Of a stretch of DNA of 28,175 nt, positions 20,491 through 28,175 are shown one piece after another. Below the pieces are notes generated by a model, which had not been told where the DNA came from, ran no database searches, and was given only the letters and a program-made list of their open reading frames with translations. Made by a program: the position numbers and the translations under genes. Source of the stretch: Spirogloea muscicola (taxonomy: Eukaryota > Streptophyta > Zygnematophyceae > Spirogloeales > Spirogloeaceae); the NCBI GenBank assembly GCA_009602725.1, contig WELB01000098.1, forward strand, positions 131,231 to 159,405. The letters are read 5' to 3'. Every line of letters begins with the position of its first letter. Position 1 is the first letter of the stretch.

Positions 20491-20940
20491 CTCATTAGTG
20501 CTAACTGAATGACCAGGATCCGGAGTGTTACCGTCACTCAGGTGGGCCTCAGCCAATGATGCCGATGATGAAGCTTGGGGCGCAGACGATGGAGACGCGG
20601 TGCTCCTGAAGGGAGTGCCGCGCTCCTTCCTCGCCTTCTTCCCCACGGCAAAGACAGGCTTCCTGGCCATGGTGGTGACGGCAGCAGGGTCCGGCAGGAA
20701 GCAGGCCGGCAGCGGCTTAAGGCAGGCGGCGTGGGCGCTGACAAGCAAGCGGCAGTGGGGGTGAAAGGAGCTCAGTGGCTCCCGTTGGCAATGTGTGCTT
20801 ATGCCCACTACTCACCCCCTTTATTGATAGAAAGAATAAACAACACGGAGCACAATGGGTCCCGGCGGGTCAGCCTGCCGGAGGCCTGAGGGGGCCGGCT
20901 GCAGAGCCGGCCCAAAGGTGTCCGTTAAGCTAGCCGGGCA
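20491..20940. other. unassigned stretch between retroelement pieces
   Basis: Contains a GC-rich part (20535-20765) with open frames on both strands, for example a minus-strand frame reading MARKPVFAVGKKARKERGTP. I recognise no family. It may be a piece of another element or of a former exon. Confidence 0.3.
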
Positions 20941-21004
20941 GAAGAAGTGGCACTCCCAATGGGGGGCAAGGGCTGCGAAAAGCCAGCCCAAAAAGAATTC
21001 ACAA
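20941..21004 (-). repeat. hairpin mini-repeat, B type
   Basis: GAAGAAGTGGCACTCCCAAT, GGGGGGCAAGGGCTGCGAAA, AGCCAGCCCAAAAAGAATTC. Followed, as at 20313, by ACAAAGGTTC and AGGGGCC. Confidence 0.75.
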
Positions 21005-21360
21005 AGGTTCAGAGGGGCCTAAGAGCGGTGAGCAGCTACAAAGGGGCCTGAGGATGCAATGGTAAAACAGGGGGAGGATGGATCACTCAATAAGTACGAG
21101 TGAGGAGCCTCAGATCCGACAGACTAGCTGCCGGGAAGCTATCACCCTGACGAAAGCCAGAGCCCGCAGCGAGAGCACGGCCAGCTCGCAGATGCAGAGT
21201 GTAAGGCACAGGTGTGAGAACAATCTCACACGTGTGCTCTGCCTACGTGTCAGCCCTGACGGTCCAGACAAGCTGCCCCCGGAAGTGACAGGCGCTTCCA
21301 TAAGTGGGACACTCTAGGTGAGATAAAGCATAACGAAAGGAGCTAATGCCTACATTCTAA
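21005..21360. other. unassigned stretch within the repeat region
   Basis: No recognisable reading frame or RNA. ATGGTAAAAC (21058-21067) also occurs just upstream of the fragment at 16092, hinting that part of this is retroelement-derived. Confidence 0.3.
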
Positions 21361-21820
21361 CACAATGTGCCACCAAGGCCGGGTATGCGGTCGCTCGGGC
21401 ATAAGAGCTAAACTACGCCGACCATCCGCGGGATGACGAGTTCTTCCCGTTGGCAATCGACACCCACGGGGCGCTGGGCGCTCGGTGGCTCGAGTTGCTC
21501 AACCAGCTCGCCCGCCACGCCATCGCCCGTCGCTTCCATGGGGAGCCGGTGGACTTCCCTGCAGCTGGGTCGCTAGCGCAAGTCTACCGTATGCGCCTGG
21601 CCATCTCGCTGCAGCGGTCTATGGCCCGCGCGCTACACCTTCGTGCCGGCCGCGCACTCGCTGCTGCCTCTGGCTCTGGCCAGGGGACCCACTTCCAGGC
21701 GCCTAGCCTCTCTGATTTGCGGCTGCTTAGCAGGGGTTACTGAGTGATTCGTAGCAGCTATGCTTCGTTTTGTGCTTGCTTTCCTTAGCGCTTCCCCTGG
21801 CCCCCCTACTCGAACTTTGT
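21361..21820 (+). mobile_element. retroelement fragment, best-preserved LSRGY-type copy with 3' UTR
   Basis: Reads KAGYAVARA, one in-frame stop, then ELNYADHPRDDEFFPLAIDT, HGALGARWLELLNQLARHAI, VYRMRLAISLQRSMARALHL, RAGRALAAASGSG and SDLRLLSRGY with stop 21741-21743. The 3' UTR has TTCCTTAGCGCTTCCCCTGG and runs directly into a hairpin repeat. This copy provides the empty site for the insertion at 14358-14418. Confidence 0.6.
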
Positions 21821-21880
21821 TCATTCTTTTTAGGGCTGGCTTGTCCAGCCCCTCTCCTCAAGGGGCGAAGCTCTTTCTTT
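21821..21880 (+). repeat. hairpin mini-repeat, A type
   Basis: TTCATTCTTTTTAGGGCTGG, CTTGT loop, CCAGCCCCTCTCCTCAAGGG, GCGAAGCTC. It lies between the converging retroelement fragments (+) ending at 21820 and (-) ending at about 21895. Confidence 0.75.
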
Positions 21881-21889
21881 CTTATTCTG

Positions 21890-22275
21890 CCGAGACCCGT
21901 AGGCAGCAGCCATGGCGCGGCCAGCGCGCGCGTGGACCGCATGAGCCCAAGAGCGCTGGAGCGAGGCCGCCAGCCTCATCCGAAATACCTGAGCGAGGGA
22001 GCCAGCAGCATCAAAGCCTGGCGAACCCGGCCGTCTCTCGGTGGCCTGCCGGGCAAGTTGCTGGAGGAGATCCAACCAGCCACTGCCAAAGGCCCCGTGA
22101 ACGTCAATGGCGAGGGCCGCGAAGATATCGCCGGGAGGGTGGTCCGCGTACTTGCGCTCCTTTTTCCGAGCCGCCAAAGCGACCTCGTGCCCGGCGAGCG
22201 TCGCCGACTTTGCAGGGTTGGCGGAGTCGACGCAATCTGCAGTCACCACAGCAGAGAGAAAGAGGGCTTCAGAAG
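21890..22275 (-). mobile_element. retroelement fragment, minus strand, open frame
   Basis: An uninterrupted frame encodes VVTADCVDSANPAKSATLAG, HEVALAARKKERKYADHPPG, DIFAALAIDVHGAFGSGWLD, LLQQLARQATERR, VFRMRLAASLQRSWAHAVHA and RAGRAMAAAYGSRQ. It aligns with the fragments at 12550 and 21361 but lacks the terminal LSRGY. Its frame runs on into the hairpin repeats at both ends, which explains the 193-codon open frame. Confidence 0.6.
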
Positions 22276-22276
22276 A

Positions 22277-22336
22277 AGAAAGGGCTCGCCCGTTGAGGAT
22301 AGGGGCTGGAAAAGCCAGCCCTGAAAAGAATGAACA
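22277..22336 (-). repeat. hairpin mini-repeat, A type
   Basis: GAAAGGGCTCGCCCGTTGAG, GATAGGGGCTGG, AAAA loop, CCAGCCCTGAAAAGAATGAA, CAAAGTAC. Inverted relative to the copy at 21821-21880, with the retroelement fragment between them. Confidence 0.75.
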
Positions 22337-22359
22337 AAGTACAAAAAGCAATCCAAACG

Positions 22360-22503
22360 ACGCTTCCAGGAGAGGGCCGTGGCTGTGAGAGGCCAGCCCA
22401 AAGAAAGTCAAGATAAGAAGTGAGCTCTCCGAAGCGGCAGATCTGTCGTTTCTGCGAGGTCGTGTGTCAGCCTATTTGCAGCGAGCTCAAGCTCATGCTT
22501 TCA
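22360..22503. mobile_element. degenerate hairpin repeat and retroelement helix fragment
   Basis: A worn minus-strand B-type repeat (GGCTGTGAGAGGCCAGCCCA, 22381-22400) is followed on the plus strand by codons for ADLSFLRGRVSAYLQRAQAH (22440-22499), the basic helix seen in YLSFLRRRVS of other copies. Confidence 0.5.
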
Positions 22504-23470
22504 TATGATTGAGTCATGATCTGAAATGAACGAGATGGTGGGGAGAATGGCAGTGAAATGCGAACAGTTTTTGCAACTTCATCACAAGAGCACAGCGGCT
22601 GTCAGATAAGTCTCAGGGGCCCAATAAGTCCGGTGAGCGTGCTTACAAGCTAGCCTTCCTGTGAGTCGATTGCGCGTCATTGAGAGCACGCTTGCATGGC
22701 GTAATATAGAGCTTGTGTAAGTTGGATCAGGCGAGAAGGAAGGGCCACCAACAAATGCCTAACACCAAGTCATCTGAGGGGCCAGTGACGAGCACCACCT
22801 TGCACAACCATACGAGCATGACAAAGCAGCCCTGGCCAGTGGCTGTAATCCAATTAATAATAAATGTGCTGCTACCTCATGGCCCTATGGCCCAGACCCC
22901 ACGTTAAAGCACTGAATTGTTGTGCACCACATTCATGGGCTCCCTTGACAGGTAGCAGTCCCTACAATCAGCGCTTTGTACGAGCTTGGCAAAGCAGGGG
23001 CCTAGACTATGCGCGGACGCTATCAAGTGTTCAGGTCCAAAGCTTGCTCCTATTTGGGACCGAAGCGTGCTCAGAAGTTGTACTGAAGATTCTTTGCGTG
23101 CAGGTGTGAATGTATCTGCAACGGGGTTCGTTGTCCATGGCCAACCCCCAACGAAGTGGCTCTTCCAAGGTAGCCGCGCAGGACCGGAGCAATGATATGA
23201 TTAGGTGATGCCGGAAGTGGTACAATGAACAGACTACCTCAGCAGCTGGTGCCGCTTCAACAGTGTGAAAAACGTAGATATCAAAGCCTGTGGTACACTT
23301 GAGCACACAAAGAATACACTAAATATCAAGAAAACAAAGAAGAAGGGAGGCTATGGCTCTGTGTAGGACTTGCTCCAAACAAAGCCATTGCTGGCATACT
23401 CCAGTATCACCAAGTCCCAGTCCAGCTCTTACATCTCTTGGTCACCATCAGCTCTGCTTTGTACTCTATC
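22504..23470. other. intergenic spacer, 3' side of the ERMP1-like gene
   Basis: Retroelement matches stop here. The right end holds the 3' UTR of the metallopeptidase gene, with a minus-strand TGTAA (23429-23433) about 40 bp past its stop codon as the likely green-algal poly(A) signal. No gene or RNA seen in the rest. Confidence 0.5.
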
Positions 23471-26400
23471 TCAACTGCTTGTAGCTCTGTCCTCTTTAAG
23501 GTCCAACTCCACCACAAAGGCCAGGTTGTATGGCGACGTAGATTTGCCAAATTCAAAGCACCAAGCCGGGAGTTTCTGCAGGACGTCTGCAACCTCCTCC
23601 GTGATGTGATTGTAGTCAGCTCGCAGCTTGAGGAGGGGCCTCCCTGCAGCCCGTGGCCGACCTTTCCACTCCAGCCCAACGAGCAGTTGAGCGAAGTTGC
23701 CGCCTGCCTCGGCCTCGCCATTGACAAATTGGATGATGTGCCAATCGTTCACGCCGCCAGTTGCAGGGCCCTCCGCAAGAAGAGCTGATAAGCAAATCCG
23801 CCAGATACGGGAAATTATCAGAGCAAGTGTACGCTCTGAGACTCATCAAGCACCCGCCTCTCAGAACTAACCTGCAAGTGGCACAGAGTGCAAACAAGTG
23901 CCACAAACCGGATGCACTTCGGGACCAGGATGCACACATGCAACACGACAACTGCAGGACTGACCTGCAGGATCATTCACGTCGTCCCGGCGCAGAGAGA
24001 AGGCGCTGATTCTGCTGGCGTCGACAGCCAGCTGCCAACGGTGAGAGGCTGCCGTGCGGATGCCCACCAGGCTCGTCCACAGCGTCCCATCTTGGTTCTT
24101 GCCTTCCCCGCTCTGATGGCCCATGTAGACCAGCTCGGGTTCAAGGCTCGCAAGATGCGCGCTGTTGGACGGTGCGGCCAGTGCCTTGGTGCAGCCATAT
24201 TTGACAGCGTAAGTGACAAAGTCCGGGTTCCTGTCTCGGCCGCACACAAAGGCGCTGTCGTTGAGGAGCGATGCCTCCCTCGTCAGCAGGCCAGGGGTGC
24301 CTGAGGCCAGCGACAGCTGCCAGCTCCCGGCAGCGGTCATGCCTGAGCCCACCCTTGCTGTGTGAACCTGGACGACCTGCATTGGTGAGCAGTACAGAAG
24401 AGTTGCAGTCCTCATGCCTGCCTCTTGGACAATGATAAGCCTCGGATCAAGGACTGATAACAGCATCTTATGGCATCTCAAGCCTCACTACTCGTCACAT
24501 ATCTGCTAATGCACAAGACTGCCAACAATAGCCTGAGCCCAGTATGTACGACCTTTCCTGCACCTCACAAGCAGCCGGCAATACCCAGTTGCTGACGTTA
24601 TGTAAGTCTACTGGAGCAGGGGATTTGGCCATGGAGCCTACATTGACAGTGCGTCCAAGTTCAGGCGTGTACGGAGGAAAGATGCCTGTCAATGTCACGA
24701 GCAGGCCAAATGCCAGGGCCAGCCCACAGAATGCCACCACCATGACTGAAGCACCTGATGAGGAGAAAATTGCACAGATTGCTTTTGCAGCTCATTGACA
24801 CTGAGCATAGGACAAACAATGCAGCACGGATTTGGGTGGCGAAGTAAAATGGCTGGGGAGCGAACGTATAATTGTGGAGTCTAGAAGCAACACAGCAATC
24901 TGGACTTAAAGTTGAATCTTCTATTTGCAGACTTAACTGCAGCATTGTCTTGATCAGTCTATGAACCCGTGCTCACCATGGCGGTGGGCGTATGGGAGCA
25001 GGAAGATGAGAGTAAGGCAGGTGTAGGTTGCCAGCAAAACAGCAATGGTGACATTGCCCAACCATAGTGGACTTTTACCTGGCACACTGTTATGGGCACA
25101 CAGTCACAGAGTAAGGAGCCAGAGTACGATTGATTAAAGGACTGCTCGAATTATCAAGTGTGGTAGGTTGTCAATGTCTGATATGAGAATGCTAAAAGTC
25201 AATCTTGATCCCAAGGCATTCCAAATAGCACTGAACCCTCACGAAGGTTTTAGTGAAGCAAGCTGCAGAGGCCACAAACAACGTGCATGATGTTGCTGTT
25301 GAAGTCAATCCTGGAGCCTCATGCCAAATTGTGCAACCTGCCAAACAGATTGAAATCTCAATGGGCCTCAGAAAATAATGACCAGGTTCAAACCTATCCG
25401 AGCGCACGAGGGTGCCGATGAGCACGGCAGGTAGGCGGATGATGACCTCCGACGACAGCACAATTGGTAGAGCAACCCCGACCATGGCGGTCAGCCAGAG
25501 GAGCGGTTGCCGCCTGCGGCCTTCAATGAGCACAACTGCATGATGGCCACGGTGGAACTTCGTTTGCATGTAAGTTTGTCAACGCTGGGGTACATCGCTG
25601 TGGGACGGCATAGGAGAAGCTCGCCACAAGGGGATGGCACAGATGGAGGATGTAGTACTCTGAGGGATTGCTGAGTGAGCCGGGATAGTGTTTTGCAGCA
25701 CTGCATAAGAAACACTCTACCACTGATTCCTAAGAATTGCAGCTGTATGATGACACAATTTACACAACTTACTTGATCAGAAGTTGTGGTGCTTGAGGTA
25801 GTCACTCACACAAAAGAGTTGGGCAGACCAGCCAAGGAACTGCAAGGTATGTGCTCCCCATTTTAGCAAACGTGCCTGCCATCAGGACTGCCAGCCACAG
25901 CCAGAGGCCCGAGAGGTACTCTGTGCGCTCGGCATCGACTGCCGCCTTCTCCTGGGTGTAGACGTCCTCGCTGGGTCCTCGTGGCGTCCGCGCTCGCCCA
26001 TGCAGACGCAGGTTGATCTTGTGTGCGGCACGATGGCCCAGCAGGGCGCCAGCCAGGGCGGGTGCGACGAACAACGGCAGGACCAACCATGGGTGGGCGA
26101 TGTAAGGAGCTGGCGACTCTGAGATGAGCAGTGGGAGGAGCACGGCGACAAGGCTCGCAGACGCCAGCGACAGAAGGCCGGTGCAAGCGATCGTGACAAT
26201 GGATTGAAGCCATGGGACGAGCGTCAAGAGGAGAGCAAGCGCGGAGGTCCGCAGAAGCGAGTAGATGGTCGCTGCGGTCGCTGTCGGGATGGTCACAATG
26301 TGCATGCCCTGAAGGTGGCGACGTGTCAAAGCCAGCCACTGTCAGCATCTCGGTACCTTGAGTGTGAAGGTCCTTAGTCGAGTCAAGAGTACATCAGACA

Positions 26401-28020
26401 TAAGACAATATGGGGAAAGATTAAATTGCACGTAGCATGTGCAAACAAAGCTCTGCATGCAATGGTGCCTGGTATCAAGGGTTAGGGTTCAGAAAGAGGA
26501 GTGTCAATACCAGTAGATCGAAATAGATTGCCTCATTTGAAGCCTGGGCTGTGCCAGCTGTCCTCGTCTGGTTGCCCAGGTCGCTGGACGCCACAACGAC
26601 AGCGATCAGTTCGTGCATGTTGTTGCCCAGGTGCTGTAAAGACCCAGGCGCCAGGTTCTCCACGCGGTCGTTCTGGAGTTGGCACAAGCAGCGTGAGCTC
26701 ACTCAATATGTATATGCTCACAGTCAGTCTTCTGAGAGTTCACAAATGATGCAAATAGACACTTTCATCTGTTGAAAGTTGGTGATTCTTGAGGCAGCAG
26801 AATTTGTGATACCATATGAACGTGCTCACGATGCGACAAGCAGCTCCCAGTTTGAGCTTCTGAGCTACACTGGAGGTAGTTTCACAAAGTCAAGGCCTGA
26901 GAGGCCGGCGACGTCACGGTAAACCTGGAAGTCTGTCGCAGACTTGATAACGCCGCTGGTGAAGATGTCCTGCACACAGACAATGCCATTGCTCGTCCTG
27001 ATACAGCTCCTAAGTCCGAGCGGTTTTGAGCAGAGCCAAGGTATGGCCTTGTGTCCTCCACTACAAGGTCCATAAGATTGGTAATGTGGGAATCAAAAGA
27101 ACAGTGCAGATGTCAGTATAAAAGTTGTCCGCCGGCGGACTGCCGGGCTGAGGCAGATGCGTCTGCACCCGACCTGAGCAGGCAGCAAGGCTGTTGGATG
27201 CGGCGCCACCTCCTGAAACTTCTTGAGAAGCCAGCTGCTCGGCCCCGCCTGCACGTCAAAACTAGGCACGTCTCAGGTCCTGGTGTTGGGCTTATTCAAC
27301 ATTTCAAGAACGTTAAGCACACAACAAGTGGCATTTACATGTTTTACATGTTTGGTTTCTTGGTAATTGAAGACGACTTGTAACTGAAGTTCCAAGGCAG
27401 CTGGAGCAAAGAGCGAGAGGACAGGCCAGGGGGCAAGCGTACAGTTGGCTTTGTTTAGAGATGTGCTTTGGAAGTGATAGTGGGTGCAGCAGGGCCAGGC
27501 TGTGTGTCCACCTGGAAGATGGCGGACCGGCCACCCACGCCCATGGCCTCGAGGTCAATCGCCGCCTTGATGACGTGCCTCCACGGGTGCTGCGCCATGG
27601 CAAGGCCGCATCCGCACGAGCAGCGAGGGACGGGAAAGGGTTGAGTACTTGTGCTGGAGCTGGCGGTGGAGCTCAAGTAGAAGACCTCTGCTTGTCGTCA
27701 ACAGACGCGGGTTTCAGTTTCTCCCTCTGACACAGCATGAGACAGGAGCTGGGACCAAGGAGCGGCAATAGGATCCGATCAGGCGGCCTCTGAGGACAAT
27801 GTAAAATTATGATATACTCCAAGCTCGCACCTGCGTGACAAACGCATGGGAGCCAAGGAGGCCCTCCTCCTCGCCGGTGTTGAAAAGAAAGATAACAGCA
27901 TTGTGGCAGCCATTGTCATTGCCATCGGTGGCCCGCCAGAACCAGTCCGGCTGTTGGCTGGCAGCTCGCAGAAGCTCCAGCATCACAGCGACGTTGGAGC
28001 TGCAGTCCCCAGCTCCTGGC
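23471..28020 (-). CDS. ER-membrane M28 zinc metallopeptidase (ERMP1-like), 5' end outside window
   Basis: Membrane-bound M28 aminopeptidase-type protein of the ER. Exons: 28020-27831, 27589-27512, 27248-27174, 26969-26886, about 26768-26744, 26672-26511, 26308-25810, an unresolved piece, 25513-25394, 25086-24977, 24754-24642, 24376-23965, 23784-23471 (stop 23471-23473). The peptidase part shows PGAGDCSSNVAVMLE (zinc Asp), FLFNTGEEEGLLGSHAF (catalytic and zinc Glu), AIDLEAMGVGG, TSGVIKSATDFQVYRD and GSLQHLGNN. About eight transmembrane segments follow (for example ALALLLTLVPWL, WLWLAVLMAG, AMVGVALPIVL, GNVTIAVLLATY, LALAFGLLVTL). The lumenal C-terminal domain carries SAFVCGRDRNPDFVTYAVKY, then GVNDWHIIQF and FGKSTSPYNLAF, as in plant homologues. 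The start codon and the first zinc ligand (H-x-D) lie to the right of the window. Exon 26768-26744 and the 25809-25514 interval are uncertain. Confidence 0.9.
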
Positions 28021-28175
28021 CTGCACCCGAGCAGCCGAGTCAGGGCTTAAGTCACAGAGATCGGTCAAGGCTAAAGCGTTGGTACTTCAGGGAGCGTGCC
28101 GGCAACCACAAGCGTGCAAGCATCCCCGTGCAGATAGTAAGAGGGAAGAGAGCAAGAGAAGGGGTGGGGGGGGTG
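28021..28175 (-). other. intron of the ERMP1-like gene
   Basis: Upstream of the acceptor (...CTCGGGTGCAG, minus strand) of the first visible exon. No coding block of the family could be found before the window edge. Confidence 0.5.

Noticed and set aside
20080-20808. Minus-strand 242-codon frame
   Set aside because: It crosses a B-type hairpin repeat (FLGWLFAALAPIGSATSSF) and the antisense of two retroelement fragments. The remaining part has no recognisable family.
12441-22415. CRISPR array, because of many similar short repeats
   Set aside because: Repeats occur in both orientations at irregular spacing, without constant spacers, inside a eukaryotic intron-rich genome.
24977-25086. A second microexon (TGTGCCAG) before KSPLWLGN in the ERMP1-like gene
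   Set aside because: The eight bases are directly followed by the rest of the exon in the same frame, so a single exon starting at 25086 explains them without an extra intron.

Overview
The window is nuclear DNA of a photosynthetic eukaryote, most likely a green alga (trebouxiophyte-like, not proven). The host genes are cut into many 30-120 bp exons with GT-AG introns. The first exons of the complete genes are very GC-rich, while introns and spacers are much more AT-rich. One gene encodes a plastid-lipid-associated protein, and the closest relatives I recognise for the others are plant and algal families. Each gene model was built by hand from conserved protein blocks joined at phase-compatible splice sites. 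No transcript evidence was available.

Layout. 1-2022 (+): 3' part of a YTH-domain gene (probable m6A-RNA reader, YTHDC1-like). 2988-6414 (-): GH5 family beta-mannanase with an N-terminal hydrophobic signal segment, 15 exons. 7953-12090 (-): 2-oxoglutarate/Fe(II) oxygenase of an uncharacterised plant family, 17 exons including an 8-nt microexon. About 12440-22500: a 10 kb transposon graveyard that also holds one host gene. 17564-19269 (-): fibrillin/PAP, a plastid lipid-associated protein, 7 exons. 23471-28020 (-): C-terminal two thirds of an ER-membrane M28 metallopeptidase (ERMP1-like), with its 5' end beyond the right edge.

The graveyard has two main ingredients. The first is at least a dozen 5'-truncated fragments of one retroelement-like reading frame, all ending in the peptide L-[T/S]-R-G-Y-stop and none carrying a visible reverse transcriptase. 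The second is about 20 copies of a 60-70 bp repeat built on a small hairpin (GGGCTGG...CCAGCC). One hairpin copy sits inside a retroelement fragment between perfect 8-bp direct repeats, so it was itself mobile. Two others lie between 11-bp and near-perfect 23-bp direct repeats. The variable duplication length suggests a very small retroposed element rather than a DNA transposon.

The host genes do not form a pathway or operon. They are independent eukaryotic genes for RNA modification reading, cell-wall or storage mannan cleavage, an orphan oxygenase, thylakoid/plastoglobule lipid handling and ER proteolysis. The most notable observations are the mobile hairpin mini-repeat, the 8-nt microexon, and two consecutive junctions in the ERMP1-like gene that keep frame only with non-canonical intron ends.
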